A stretch of 64,000 nt of DNA from Streptomyces sp. H27-C3 (GCF_030063415.1 NZ_JASITA010000011.1:62001-126000), one strand, 5' to 3'. Counted from the stretch's first letter, positions 9,069-18,303 are shown. Made by a program: numbers and translations. The notes: generated by a model from the sequence alone, not told the origin.

Positions 9069-10274
9069 ATGGATTCCCGCCCCCCGGCCCCCGTTCTGCG
9101 CGTGCTGCGCCTGTGTCTGCACGCGCTGCTCATCGGCCTGCTCGCACTGGCCGCCGTCAAGGCCGTGGCGGGCGGCGCACCGCACGCGTTCGCCGTGGTC
9201 GCGGCAGCGGTCCTGGTGGCCGCCGTGTACGCCGCGGGAGCGGTGAGCCCCGCCCCGCGCCGCCGCTCACCGCGCGCCGCCGCGCTGTGGCTCGGTGCGC
9301 TGGGCGCCGCCTGGCTGGCCCTGCTGGCGCTCTCCCCCGACGGGCTGTGGACGGCCTTCCCCCTGTACTTCCTCCAGCTGCAGCTGCTGCCGATGCGCTG
9401 GGCCCTGCCCGCGGTCGCCGCTACCGCCGCCGCGGCCATCACGAGCTTCGTGCTGCACGGGCAGCAGATCTCCGCGGGCACCTTCATTGGGCCGGTGCTT
9501 GGCGCCGGTGTGGCCGTCGCGACCGTCCTGGGGCATCAGGCGCTGTACCGGGAGAGCGAGCGCCGCCGCGAACTCATCGAGGAGCTGATCGCGACCCGCG
9601 TTGAGCTGGCCGCCGCCGAGCGGGCCGCCGGAACACTGGCCGAACGTGAGCGCCTTGCCCGGGAGATCCACGACACGCTCGCCCAGGGCCTCTCCAGCAT
9701 CCAGCTCCTGCTGCGGGCAGCCGAGCGGACGCTGCCCGACGGTGACCCGGCCGTGGTCCATGTCCGGCAGGCCAGGGAGGCCGCGCAGGACAATCTCGCC
9801 GAGGCGAGGCGGTTCGTACGGGCGCTGAGCCCGCCCGATCTGGAGCACGGCTCGCTGGCCGCCACCCTGGAGCGGCTGTGCGCGGCGGCGCCGGGCCCGG
9901 CCGTGGAATTCGGGGTCAGCGGTACGCCGGTCGCGCTGCCCACTTCGTACGAGGTGGCGCTCCTGCGTATCGCCCAGTCCGCGCTGGCCAACACCGTGCT
10001 CCACGCGGACGCGGGCCGGGCCGGGATCACCCTCAGCTTCATGGACACCTCGGTGGCCCTCGACGTGGTCGACGACGGCTCGGGGTTCGATCCGGTGGCG
10101 CCCCGGGCCAAGAGCGGAGGCGGCTTCGGACTGCCCGCGATGCGCTCCCGGGCGCGCTCGCTCGGCGGCACCCTGAGCGTCGAGTCGGCGCCGGGCCAGG
10201 GCACGGCAGTGGCGATCACGCTGCCACTGCCGCAGCCCCTGCTGGTCGGGTCGACGACGGGAGATCCGGCATGA
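9069..10274 (+). CDS. sensor histidine kinase, NarL/LiaS type (HisKA_3)
   Basis: 401 residues. Five or so hydrophobic helices occupy the first 150 residues with no obvious extracellular sensor domain, as in intramembrane-sensing kinases. The dimerisation and phosphoacceptor segment is LAREIHDTLAQGLSSIQLLL, with phospho-His at about residue 201. The ATP-binding domain has DVVDDGSGFDP and GGGFGLPAMRSRA. The stop overlaps the start of the response regulator. It presumably senses an envelope stress signal and controls the divergent ABC exporter. Confidence 0.9.
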   Translation: MDSRPPAPVLRVLRLCLHALLIGLLALAAVKAVAGGAPHAFAVVAAAVLVAAVYAAGAVSPAPRRRSPRAAALWLGALGAAWLALLALSPDGLWTAFPLYFLQLQLLPMRWALPAVAATAAAAITSFVLHGQQISAGTFIGPVLGAGVAVATVLGHQALYRESERRRELIEELIATRVELAAAERAAGTLAERERLAREIHDTLAQGLSSIQLLLRAAERTLPDGDPAVVHVRQAREAAQDNLAEARRFVRALSPPDLEHGSLAATLERLCAAAPGPAVEFGVSGTPVALPTSYEVALLRIAQSALANTVLHADAGRAGITLSFMDTSVALDVVDDGSGFDPVAPRAKSGGGFGLPAMRSRARSLGGTLSVESAPGQGTAVAITLPLPQPLLVGSTTGDPA

Positions 10275-10906
10275 GCGGCCCGATCCGGCTGCTGCTCGCC
10301 GACGACCATCCGGTGGTACGGGCGGGCCTGCGCGCGGTGCTCGACACCGAGCGGGACCTCCTGGTGGTCGCGGAGGCACCGACCGCCGAGCGGGCCGTGC
10401 GGCTGGCGGCCTCGGAGGCGTTCGACGTGGTGCTGATGGACCTCCAGTTCGGCCAGCGCATGATGCACGGCTCGGAGGCCACCGCGGCGATCACCGCCAG
10501 GCCGGGGGCACCCCGAGTGCTCGTGCTGACGACGTACGACACGGACGCCGACATCCTGGCGGCGGTGGAGGCGGGGGCGAGCGGCTATCTGCTCAAGGAC
10601 GCCCCGCCGGAGGAACTGGCGGCGGCGGTTCGTACCGCGGCGGCCGGGCAGTCGGCGCTCGCGCCGACCGTCGCGCACCGGCTGATGGACCGGATGCGGA
10701 CACCGGCGCAGGCCCTCACCCGGCGGGAGCTTGAGGTGCTCCAGCTGGTCGGGGACGGTCTGTCGAACCAGCAGATCAGTCAGGAGCTCTTCCTCAGCCA
10801 GGCGACGGTGAAGTCCCATCTGGTGCACATCTACGCGAAGTTGGGCGTGGACTCGCGCACCTCGGCGGTGGCCGCCGCGACCGCGCGCAGGCTCATTCGG
10901 CGCTAG
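10271..10906 (+). CDS. LuxR/NarL-family response regulator
   Basis: 211 residues. The receiver domain has the acidic pair DD (11-12), phosphoacceptor Asp57 in VVLMDLQF, Thr in VLVLTTYD and Lys in YLLKDAPP. The C-terminal helix-turn-helix (about 145-205) contains LTRRELEVLQLVGDGLSNQQ and TVKSHLVHIYAKLGV. The ATG at 10271 overlaps the kinase stop, so the pair is translationally coupled. It is the cognate partner of the upstream kinase. Confidence 0.93.
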   Translation: MSGPIRLLLADDHPVVRAGLRAVLDTERDLLVVAEAPTAERAVRLAASEAFDVVLMDLQFGQRMMHGSEATAAITARPGAPRVLVLTTYDTDADILAAVEAGASGYLLKDAPPEELAAAVRTAAAGQSALAPTVAHRLMDRMRTPAQALTRRELEVLQLVGDGLSNQQISQELFLSQATVKSHLVHIYAKLGVDSRTSAVAAATARRLIRR

Positions 10907-10957
10907 CGCGGTAGAGTGGGGGCCGCTCTTCCGTCAGCGGAGCAGCGGCTACGGCTT

Positions 10958-11119
10958 ACGACCTCGGGGGCAATAGTGCGCGGGCTCCCGGCGTCCCGCG
11001 ACTCCGCCTCCGGCGTTGTCGTCGGCCGACGACGCTCCGCGTCGCCTCCCTCCTCCGCCTTGGACGCGAAGCCGCATGACGCCGCTCGCCGATCCACGCT
11101 CCATTGCCCCCGAGGTCGT
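10958..11119. mobile_element. 162-bp MITE-like element, family 1, copy A
   Basis: Perfect 17-bp terminal inverted repeats, ACGACCTCGGGGGCAAT at 10958-10974 and its complement at 11103-11119. The interior is GC-rich with further internal symmetry (GTCGTCGGCCGACGAC) and has no coding capacity. A copy of exactly the same length lies in inverted orientation at 13915-14076, with only about four differences. No clear target duplication is visible. It abuts a truncated protein kinase gene. Confidence 0.8.
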
Positions 11120-11270
11120 CATGGGCGGCCACCAGGGGTGTACGAGAGGTACACCTTGCCCATACCGCCCGCGCCCAGCTTGGCGGCCAGCTGATACCCG
11201 GCCACGGTGCGCGGGTGGCCCCCTCAAGCGGCTGGAAGACCTTGTCCCGACCCGGCTGCTGACCACTCAT
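11120..11270 (-). pseudogene. N-terminal fragment of a Ser/Thr protein kinase
   Basis: From the ATG at 11270 the minus strand reads MSGQQPGRDKVFQPLE. After one frameshift comes YQLAAKLGAGGMGKVYLSYT and then PGGRP, the glycine-rich ATP loop (GxGxxG) of PknB-like kinases. Homology stops exactly at the edge of the family 1 MITE, and nothing of the kinase is found on its other side. Confidence 0.65.
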
Positions 11271-11364
11271 TGCCCCACGTCCCCCACAGTGAACACCGTT
11301 ACGGCACGGACCTTGTCCAAGGGCGTCCCCTGTTCGCGCCTCGCGATGAGGTAAGCAGGGGCCC

Positions 11365-11979
11365 ATGGGCCGTAACAGAAGTGAAGACGAGGCAGTCGGC
11401 GTCGCCGGGCTGTTGCTCGCGGCGGGCGGCGGACGGCGGCTCGGGGGCCGGCCGAAAGCGCTGCTCGAATACCGCGGCCGACCGCTGGTGGAGCACGCGG
11501 TGCGGGTCCTGCGCGATGGGGGCTGCGGTCCGGTGCATGTCGTCCTGGGCGCGTCCGCGCCGGACGTAAGGACCCGGGCCGACCTGGCGGGCTGCGTACT
11601 GATCGACAATCCGCAGTGGGAGCAGGGCATGGGCTCCTCACTGCGGGCGGGGCTCGCGTCACTGGCCGGCACCGGGGCGCGGGCGGCGCTCGTCTCGCTG
11701 GTGGACCAGCCCGGGATCGGCGCCGCGGCGGTGACCCGGGTGCTGGCGGCGTACCGCTCGCCCGACAGCCTCGCGGCGGCGGCGTACGACGGGCAGCGGG
11801 GGCATCCCGTGCTCTTCGGCGCCGACCACTGGGAACCGGTGGCGGTGACCGCGGAGGGCGATCGGGGGGCACGCGCCTACCTGAAGGCGCACGAGGATGC
11901 GATCACGCTCGTCGAGTGCGGGGATGTGGCCGAGGCGTACGACATCGACACCCCCGGCGATCTCGGCCGCCTGGAGTGA
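11365..11979 (+). CDS. NTP transferase of the MobA/MocA (PucB-like) family
   Basis: 204 residues with the nucleotidyltransferase signature LLLAAGGGRRLGGRPKALLE (about 17-36) and VSLVDQPGIG, the metal-binding Asp region. Related enzymes (MocA, PucB) attach CMP to molybdopterin for xanthine dehydrogenase-type enzymes. Its place next to purine catabolism genes fits a role in maturing a xanthine dehydrogenase, which is not itself in this window. The ATG at 11365 has a modest purine-rich upstream region. Substrate choice (CTP or GTP) cannot be read from the sequence. Confidence 0.75.
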   Translation: MGRNRSEDEAVGVAGLLLAAGGGRRLGGRPKALLEYRGRPLVEHAVRVLRDGGCGPVHVVLGASAPDVRTRADLAGCVLIDNPQWEQGMGSSLRAGLASLAGTGARAALVSLVDQPGIGAAAVTRVLAAYRSPDSLAAAAYDGQRGHPVLFGADHWEPVAVTAEGDRGARAYLKAHEDAITLVECGDVAEAYDIDTPGDLGRLE

Positions 11980-12037
11980 TCGCGATGGCACCCGGAGCCA
12001 CTTCGGCGCGACTTCTGTCGACCCGGAGAATCTCGAT

Positions 12038-12054
12038 ATCAACAAACCATTGAA
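12038..12054. promoter_or_regulatory. 17-bp type II operator upstream of aceB
   Basis: ATCAACAAACCATTGAA matches the allB, urate oxidase and catalase sites at most positions. It is immediately followed by the degenerate type I pair at 12056-12091. Confidence 0.55.
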
Positions 12055-12055
12055 C

Positions 12056-12091
12056 TTCCACCATGAGAAAACTACTATCCACTGGTCAGAA
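12056..12091. promoter_or_regulatory. degenerate pair of 15-bp type I operators upstream of aceB
   Basis: TTCCACCATGAGAAA (12056-12070) and ATCCACTGGTCAGAA (12077-12091) resemble the AllR-type palindromes. Their centres are 21 bp apart, the spacing seen at allB/allR, hyi and gcl. Each is imperfect on one side. Confidence 0.45.
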
Positions 12092-12203
12092 GCGCCCCGA
12101 ACCCCAGACGGCGCCCGCGACCGTAACTCGGAGCCACGGCACCCCGTGCCGCATCGGCGACCCGGCGGCCGCCAGGCACCGCCCTCTGAAGGAGTGACAG
12201 CTC

Positions 12204-13826
12204 ATGTCCGCACCAGCGCCGTCCCCGCTGGCCATCGTCGATGCCGAGCCCCTGCCGCGGCAGGAAGAGGTCCTCACCGACGCGGCTCTGGCCTTCGTGG
12301 CCGAGCTGCACCGGCTGTTCACGCCCCGCCGTGACGAGCTTCTCGTCCGCCGCGGTGAGCGTCGCAGCGAGATCGCCCGCACCTCCACACTGGACTTCCT
12401 CCCGGAGACCGCACAGCTCCGCGAGGACGACTCCTGGAAGGTCGCACCGGCTCCGGCCGCGCTGAACGACCGCCGCGTGGAGATCACCGGACCGACCGAC
12501 CGCAAGATGACCATCAACGCCCTGAACTCGGGCGCGAAGGTCTGGCTCGCCGACTTCGAGGACGCGTCCGCCCCCACGTGGGAGAACGTCGTCCTGGGCC
12601 AGCGCAATCTGATCGACGCCTACGCGCGCACCATCGACTTCACCGACGAGAAGTCCGGCAAGTCCTACGCTCTCAAGGCCGCCGACGAGCTGGCCACCGT
12701 GGTGATGCGCCCGCGCGGCTGGCACCTGAACGAGCGTCACCTGCAGGTCGACGGGCGCCCCGTGCCCGGCGCGCTGGTCGACTTCGGCCTGTACTTCTTC
12801 CACAACGCCAAGCGCCTCATCGAGCTCGGCAAGGGCCCGTACTTCTACCTGCCGAAGACCGAGTCGCACCTCGAAGCCCGCCTGTGGAACGAGATCTTCG
12901 TCTTCGCCCAGGACTACGTCGGCATCCCGCAGGGCACCGTCCGCGCGACCGTCCTGATCGAGACGATCACGGCGGCGTACGAGATGGAGGAGATCCTCTA
13001 CGAGCTGCGCGACCACGCGGCCGGGCTGAACGCGGGCCGCTGGGATTACCTCTTCTCAATCGTGAAGAACTTCCGTGACGGCGGCGCCAAGTTCGTGCTG
13101 CCGGACCGCAACGCGGTGACGATGACGGCCCCGTTCATGCGGGCGTACACCGAACTGCTGGTGCGTACGTGCCACAAGCGCGGCGCGCACGCCATCGGCG
13201 GCATGGCGGCCTTCATCCCCTCGCGCCGCGACGCCGAGGTCAACAAGGTCGCCTTCGAGAAGGTCAAGGCCGACAAGGACCGCGAGGCCGCCGACGGCTT
13301 CGACGGCTCCTGGGTCGCGCACCCGGACCTGGTGCCGATCGCGATGGCCTCCTTCGACGCGGTGCTCGGCGAGAAGCCGAACCAGAAGGACCGGCTGCGC
13401 GAGGACGTGTCGGTGACGGCCGGTGAGCTGATCGCCATCGACTCGCTGGACGCGAGCCCGACGTACCAGGGCCTGGTCGGCGCGGTGCAGGTCGGCGTCC
13501 GCTACATCGAGGCGTGGCTGCGCGGCATGGGCGCCGTCGCCATCTTCAACCTGATGGAGGACGCCGCCACCGCGGAGATCTCCCGCTCCCAGATCTGGCA
13601 GTGGATCAACGCGGGCGTCGTCTTCGAGGACGGCCAGAAGGCCACCCCGGAGCTGGCCCGCAAGGTCGCCGGTGAGGACCTGGCCGCGATCCGCGAGGAG
13701 ATCGGCGAGGAGGCCTTCGCGGCCGGCAAGTGGCAGCAGGCCCACGATCTGCTGCTGACGGTGTCGCTGGACGAGGACTACGCGGACTTCCTGACGCTGC
13801 CGGCGTACGAGCAGCTGCGCGGCTGA
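12204..13826 (+). CDS. aceB: malate synthase A
   Basis: 540 residues, the usual length of the A isoform. It condenses glyoxylate with acetyl-CoA to malate. The TIM-barrel core includes the conserved segments [20 protein letters not shown] and [14 protein letters not shown] (active-site acidic residues and acetyl-CoA contacts). The start follows AAGGAGTGACAG. Here it drains the glyoxylate produced from allantoin, and its leader carries both operator types found in the other purine genes. A strong terminator follows. Confidence 0.96.
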   Translation: MSAPAPSPLAIVDAEPLPRQEEVLTDAALAFVAELHRLFTPRRDELLVRRGERRSEIARTSTLDFLPETAQLREDDSWKVAPAPAALNDRRVEITGPTDRKMTINALNSGAKVWLADFEDASAPTWENVVLGQRNLIDAYARTIDFTDEKSGKSYALKAADELATVVMRPRGWHLNERHLQVDGRPVPGALVDFGLYFFHNAKRLIELGKGPYFYLPKTESHLEARLWNEIFVFAQDYVGIPQGTVRATVLIETITAAYEMEEILYELRDHAAGLNAGRWDYLFSIVKNFRDGGAKFVLPDRNAVTMTAPFMRAYTELLVRTCHKRGAHAIGGMAAFIPSRRDAEVNKVAFEKVKADKDREAADGFDGSWVAHPDLVPIAMASFDAVLGEKPNQKDRLREDVSVTAGELIAIDSLDASPTYQGLVGAVQVGVRYIEAWLRGMGAVAIFNLMEDAATAEISRSQIWQWINAGVVFEDGQKATPELARKVAGEDLAAIREEIGEEAFAAGKWQQAHDLLLTVSLDEDYADFLTLPAYEQLRG

Positions 13827-13841
13827 TCCCGCCCGCGCGTC

Positions 13842-13880
13842 ACAGCGCCCCCGGTACCGACACGGTGCCGGGGGCGCTGT
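13842..13880 (+). terminator. terminator of aceB
   Basis: 18-bp arms ACAGCGCCCCCGGTACCG and CGGTGCCGGGGGCGCTGT with a 3-base loop and one wobble pair, starting 15 bp after the stop codon. Confidence 0.8.
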
Positions 13881-13914
13881 GCTGCCGCCCGGGGGCGGCG
13901 ACCCATCCGGGGTA

Positions 13915-14076
13915 ACGACCTCGGGGGCAATGGAGCGTGGTTCAGCGAGCGGCGTCATGCGGCTTCGCGTCCAAGGCGGAGGAGGGAGGCGACGCGGAGC
14001 GTCGTCGGCCGACGACAACGCCGGAGGCGGAGTCGCGGGGCGTCGGGAGCCCGCGCACTATTGCCCCCGAGGTCGT
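13915..14076. mobile_element. 162-bp MITE-like element, family 1, copy B (inverted)
   Basis: Same 17-bp perfect terminal repeats (13915-13931 and 14060-14076) and same length as copy A, in the opposite orientation; alignment by eye gives about 158 of 162 identical. Together the two copies bracket the mocA-like gene and aceB. The remaining 130 bp up to 14209 show no gene. Confidence 0.8.
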
Positions 14077-14209
14077 AATTGCTCGGTTCATGGGGGACCG
14101 CCGACGGTGCGTGCGTAGCGTTGACCGGTGGGGGGGCGGATACGGGTTGTACACGTCGGGGGCGGCGCTGTACGCGGCTCGGCCCGTGACCCCGGGTCGC
14201 CCCCGCCTC

Positions 14210-15478
14210 TCAGCGGATCGGCTCGGACAGCTCTCCCCTCAACCGCTGCGCACGCAGGACCAGTTCGAGCTCGAAGCGGCGGTCCGGGTCGTCGACCTCG
14301 TCGCCCCACAGCTCGCGGATCTGCCGCATGCGATAGCGCACGGTCTGCGGGTGTACGCCGAGCCTGGCCGCCACCTCGGGAGCGCCGCCCCGGGTCTCCA
14401 GCCAGGCCAGCAGGGTCTCCGAGAGCCGGCGGCTCTGGGTGGGGCCGCAGTCGGCGAGCGGCGCCAGGCAGCGGCGCGTCAGGTCCTCGATGAGCTCCTC
14501 CGGCGGCAGCAGGACCAGCGCCTCGGTGTGCTCGGTGCAGTCCAGGAGCTCGCCGGACGGGAGCAGCTTGCGCTCCATCAGACGCACGGTGGCGGTCGCC
14601 CAGCGCAGCGACTTCGCGGCCTCGGCGAGCGGCACCTCCGGGCCGATCGCGCCCGACCAGCCCTTCATCGCCCTGCGCAGCAGCTCGGTCCGGCCCGCCG
14701 ACCCCGGATCGGGGACGACCATCAGCGGCTGCTCGCTCTCCATGTCGAGCAGCACCCCCTGGCCCACGGCCGGTGCGACGCACTCGCGGGCCGGGCGCAG
14801 CAGCACCGCCACGGCCACCCGCTCCGGCAGCGCCCAGCCGATCCGGGCGGCGTGCTCGGTAAGGGAATGGGTGGGGTCGGTGCGGTGCTCGGCCAGGAGT
14901 ACCTGGGTGAACTTCCTTTGCAAACGCAGGCGTTCACCCGCCTGGCGGGCTGCGGCCTCGGCGTAGCCGCGTACCGACTGGTCCACCAGGCCGTCCAGGT
15001 AGGCGAAACCGGACTCGGCGAGCTCGTACATCGCGGGCGGCGGAATGCGGACCTGCTGGCCGATCTCGGCCAGTCTGCGCCAGGCCAGCCGGACGCCGAG
15101 CCGATAGTAGGCCTGGAGGGAGTCCAGGGACCGGCCGTGCAGCCCTTCGCCACGGCCGAACTCCTGGAACACCTCCAGGTGGACGGGCGGCCGGGTCGCG
15201 TCCTGCACCACGAGGTGCTGCACAAAGTCTTCCAGCGCCCGGCGGATGCCGACGAGAGCCGTCAACTGGCCGGACTCGTCGAGGATGAGCGGGACCCGTG
15301 GGTACTCACGGCGGATGCCGTCAAGGATCTCCTGGGCAAGGGAGGGCACTTCGTCCATGGCACGGTCGGTGAACTGCCTCACCTGTAGTCGGGGCACGTC
15401 CTCCCAGGCCGACCCCGTGGAGCGGTCCGGACCCCCCGATCGCGCCAATCCTGCCGATCCCGCGGGGCGTTCAGCCAT
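14210..15478 (-). CDS. PucR-family transcriptional regulator
   Basis: About 422 residues from the ATG at 15478; an in-frame start at 15535 is also possible. The C-terminal PucR/CdaR helix-turn-helix is clear: RLSETLLAWLETRGGAPEVA followed by ARLGVHPQTVRYRMRQIREL. The N-terminal two thirds are an all-helical sensor region (LQAYYRLGVRLAWRRL) and a GGDEF-like/CdaR middle domain. PucR of Bacillus activates purine degradation genes, and the position beside aceB fits a similar task. This subtype is also abundant in Streptomyces with unknown ligands, so the regulatory target is inferred only. Confidence 0.8.
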   Translation of the reverse strand: MAERPAGSAGLARSGGPDRSTGSAWEDVPRLQVRQFTDRAMDEVPSLAQEILDGIRREYPRVPLILDESGQLTALVGIRRALEDFVQHLVVQDATRPPVHLEVFQEFGRGEGLHGRSLDSLQAYYRLGVRLAWRRLAEIGQQVRIPPPAMYELAESGFAYLDGLVDQSVRGYAEAAARQAGERLRLQRKFTQVLLAEHRTDPTHSLTEHAARIGWALPERVAVAVLLRPARECVAPAVGQGVLLDMESEQPLMVVPDPGSAGRTELLRRAMKGWSGAIGPEVPLAEAAKSLRWATATVRLMERKLLPSGELLDCTEHTEALVLLPPEELIEDLTRRCLAPLADCGPTQSRRLSETLLAWLETRGGAPEVAARLGVHPQTVRYRMRQIRELWGDEVDDPDRRFELELVLRAQRLRGELSEPIR

Positions 15479-15509
15479 GCATCGTTCCCCGTCCACTCGT
15501 GCGCTCGGG

Positions 15510-15662
15510 TCACTTCCGTGGCGTCGCCGTCTCATAGCTGATCAGCGGCACATTGGGCTGGTCCGGGGTGACGTTCAGCAGGGCGACGACACCGAGGGCC
15601 GCCCCCACGGCGAGAGCGGCGGCCACTACTGCGGTCACCGCTGCGGCTAGAAATCTGGGCAT
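15510..15662 (-). CDS. DUF2613 small membrane protein
   Basis: 50 residues: MPRFLAAAVTAVVAAALAVG starts a single transmembrane helix, and a short tail ends in NVPLISYETATPRK, the NVPLxxY signature of DUF2613. In mycobacteria a DUF2613 gene (Rv0236A) lies beside aftD, and here too it accompanies an aftD-like gene, separated by DUF3068, GT4 and methyltransferase genes. Function unknown. It is divergent from DUF3068. Confidence 0.75.
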   Translation of the reverse strand: MPRFLAAAVTAVVAAALAVGAALGVVALLNVTPDQPNVPLISYETATPRK

Positions 15663-15731
15663 GGTCGGATCAGCCTCTCTGACTGCTGTGACCCCACCGG
15701 TGCCGCCGGCCCCGTCCGGCAATGGCTCAGT

Positions 15732-15748
15732 GTCAACAATGCATTGAC
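15732..15748. promoter_or_regulatory. possible type II-like operator/promoter between DUF2613 and DUF3068 genes
   Basis: GTCAACAATGCATTGAC resembles the aceB type II site (14 of 17 positions), and its right half is TTGACA, a good -35 element, followed about 18 bases later by TACGGT. It may simply be the promoter of the DUF3068 gene. Confidence 0.35.
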
Positions 15749-15838
15749 AGTCCGTCAAGGGGCCGCCTACGGTTCCCGGCCCATAAGCATGTGCACATAT
15801 CCGCCGACTCGTTCCCGCCGGCCCCATGGAGTGCCCGT

Positions 15839-16804
15839 ATGCGTCGCACCGCTTCTCCCCTGTCGCTGATCCTGCTGGGCGTCGGCGTCTTTCTCCTGGT
15901 CCTGGCACCGATGCTGGCCTGGTACGTCGAGCCACGCGCCAAGCGCACCCCGATCGACGTCGATGTCACCACGGTGTTCACCGGCACAGGCAGTTACTTC
16001 GACACGACGAAGATCCGAACCGTCGACGACGAGCGACTCACCATCACCCGCCAGGTCCGGGGCGATGTGGCCGAGAGCGAGAAGAGCGGCCGGGCCGTCT
16101 GGGACGTCTCCACCTCGGTCGACACCAAGAAGTCGCTGCCCGCGGCCGACACCCACGACTCCCTGCAGTGGACCCTGGAGCGGTGGGTCACCGACCGCCG
16201 CACCAATGAGCCGGTGCACTGTTGCGACGAGAAACCCGCCTTCGACGGCGAGGCCTACCTCAAGTTCCCCTTCGACGTACAGAAACGCTCCTACCGCTGG
16301 TGGGACAACACGCTCGGCTCGACGGTCCGGCTCCGCTTCGACGGTACGAGGAAGATCCAGGGCCACGTGGGCCACCTCTTCACCGGCACCGTGAAGCCGG
16401 TGAAGACCGGCACCAGGCTGGTGCCCGGACGGCTCGTAGGACTGCCCGAGCGCAGCCAGGTACTCGCCGAGGAGTGGTACGCCAACCACGGCATCGAACT
16501 GGTCGCCGATCAGCGCACCGGGCGCATCATCAACGCCGCCACCGGGCCGCGCAAGACGCTGCGCGCACCGGGCAAGAAGCGGGACGCGATGGTGCTGCTC
16601 GACAGCGAGCGGATGGAGTTCACCCCGGCCACGCAGCGCGCGCAGGTGGCGCTGGCCTCGGACGACGGCGACCGGCTGAAGCTGGTGGGCGAGACGCTGC
16701 CGATGGGCGGTGGCTTGGCGGGTCTGCTCCTGGCCGCTTCGGGTGCGGTCCTCGTCGTGCGGGGCCGTTCACGTCCAACTGCGCAGCAAGTCATCACAAT
16801 GTGA
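15839..16804 (+). CDS. DUF3068 (PorA-family) membrane-anchored protein
   Basis: 321 residues from the ATG at 15839. An N-terminal helix (SLILLGVGVFLLVLAPMLAW) and a C-terminal helix (GGLAGLLLAASGAVLVV) flank a beta-rich extracellular domain, the DUF3068 layout. The family is linked by name to corynebacterial PorA porins but its biochemical role in Streptomyces is unknown. It heads the cell-envelope gene cluster on this strand. Confidence 0.8.
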   Translation: MRRTASPLSLILLGVGVFLLVLAPMLAWYVEPRAKRTPIDVDVTTVFTGTGSYFDTTKIRTVDDERLTITRQVRGDVAESEKSGRAVWDVSTSVDTKKSLPAADTHDSLQWTLERWVTDRRTNEPVHCCDEKPAFDGEAYLKFPFDVQKRSYRWWDNTLGSTVRLRFDGTRKIQGHVGHLFTGTVKPVKTGTRLVPGRLVGLPERSQVLAEEWYANHGIELVADQRTGRIINAATGPRKTLRAPGKKRDAMVLLDSERMEFTPATQRAQVALASDDGDRLKLVGETLPMGGGLAGLLLAASGAVLVVRGRSRPTAQQVITM

Positions 16805-17036
16805 GGACTCATCAGTTTCCTGTGGGCCAGAAATTGTCACCGAGGTGAGTAGCCGCATCGAACGGTGTGGCTAAAACTGACCTCCCCACCCCAGCACGGC
16901 CCCACCCCGGTTCAGGTCGACCCCGAGAACAGCCCCAGAGAAGCCCAGGAACGGTTCCCGCTCACAGCCCCGTAGCAGTTCGGCAGTCCCGTACACCCCC
17001 ACCCGGTTCCGCACCCCGAAACGAGTTGGAGCTCGC

Positions 17037-18299
17037 ATGCCCCAGCACGTACCCCCTACTCTGCGCGAAGCGAAACCCGACAGAGCCCAGGGCCTTCAGC
17101 AGGGCCCGGAGCCACTGCGACAACCACGCCGGATCGTCTTTCTCTCCCGCCGTGACCTCGGAAACCCCGCGGCCGGCGGCTCCGAGCTCCTCGTCGACCG
17201 GCTCGCCGACGGCCTCACCGCCCTCGGGCACCAGGTGACGCTGTTGTGCGGGGGGCCCGCGGCGTACCGGGGCTACCGGGTCGTCTCCGCGGGCGGCGAC
17301 CTCGGTCACTTCCTCAAGGCGCCCAGCGCCTTCGCCCGGCAGATCGGCGGCTGCGACCTGCTGGTCGAGGTCTGCAACGGGCTGCCGTACCTCACCCCGC
17401 TCTGGCACCGCGGCCCCACCCTGTGCCTGGTCAATCATGTGCACACCGAGCTGTGGGGCATGCGTTTCCCGGGCCCCGCTGCCGGGCTCGGGCGCCGGCT
17501 CGAACACTGGGCGCTGTCCGGCGCGCAGCGCAACAATCTGCTGGTGGCCGTGTCCGCGTCGACGGCCGGTGCGCTCGGCGCGCTCGGGGTGGACCGCGAG
17601 CGGATCCGCGTCGTGCACAACGGGGTCGAGAGTCCGGGCACCCGGCTGCCGCGCTCCGGCGAGCCGCTGTTCCTGGCGATGGGACGGCTCGTCGAGTACA
17701 AGCGCATCGATCTGCTGCTGCGGCTGTGGGAGCGGGTGAGGCCGGTCACCGGCGGAAAGCTGGTGATCGTCGGGGACGGGCCCGAGCGGCAGCGCCTCGA
17801 AGCGCTCGCGGGCCCCGATGTGATCTTCAAGGGCCGGGTTTCGGAGGCGGAGAAACATCAACTCCTGTGCGCGTCTTGGCTTTTGCTGCATCCTTCCGCG
17901 GTCGAGGGGTGGGGGCTGGTCGTCACCGAGGCGGCCACCCGGTCCACGCCGGCGATCGGCTTCGACGTACCGGGCCTGCGGGACTCCATCGAGGACGGCG
18001 TGACCGGTGTGCTCGCCCGCGGCGAGAGCTCGTTCGCCGCCGCGTGGTGCACGCTCACGCTCAGCGCGGAGCGGCGTGAGGCGATGGGGGCCGCCGCGGC
18101 GGTGCGGGCCGAGCGGTACCTGTGGAGCAGTACGGTGCACCAGTTCCGCGCGGTGGCCGCCGAAGCGGCGGGTGCGACCGGGCCGACCGGTGTGCCGGCG
18201 GGTGCGACCGATCCCGCGCGCGTGACGGCGGACATGACAGCGGGTGTGGCCGAAGTGGCCGCCTCGACCGTACGAGCCGCCGCACCGCGGCGGGGGTGA
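17037..18299 (+). CDS. glycosyltransferase family 4 (GT-B fold)
   Basis: 420 residues. The N-terminal domain begins with IVFLSRRDLGNPAAGGSELL, and the C-terminal domain contains VVHNGVESPGTRLP, FLAMGRLVEYKRIDLLLRLW and the donor-binding motif HPSAVEGWGLVVTEA (the E-x7-E element of GT4). It transfers a sugar from a nucleotide donor, probably to a lipid-linked or envelope acceptor. The tail after about residue 375 is Ala/Thr/Val-rich and poorly conserved. It is followed after 4 bp by a methyltransferase. Confidence 0.88.
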   Translation: MPQHVPPTLREAKPDRAQGLQQGPEPLRQPRRIVFLSRRDLGNPAAGGSELLVDRLADGLTALGHQVTLLCGGPAAYRGYRVVSAGGDLGHFLKAPSAFARQIGGCDLLVEVCNGLPYLTPLWHRGPTLCLVNHVHTELWGMRFPGPAAGLGRRLEHWALSGAQRNNLLVAVSASTAGALGALGVDRERIRVVHNGVESPGTRLPRSGEPLFLAMGRLVEYKRIDLLLRLWERVRPVTGGKLVIVGDGPERQRLEALAGPDVIFKGRVSEAEKHQLLCASWLLLHPSAVEGWGLVVTEAATRSTPAIGFDVPGLRDSIEDGVTGVLARGESSFAAAWCTLTLSAERREAMGAAAAVRAERYLWSSTVHQFRAVAAEAAGATGPTGVPAGATDPARVTADMTAGVAEVAASTVRAAAPRRG

Positions 18300-18303
18300 G
18301 CCG

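Noticed and set aside
13913..14078. TA or TTA target duplication for the family 1 MITE
   Set aside because: Flanks of the two copies do not agree: GGTA/AATT here and GCTT/CATG at 10958-11119.
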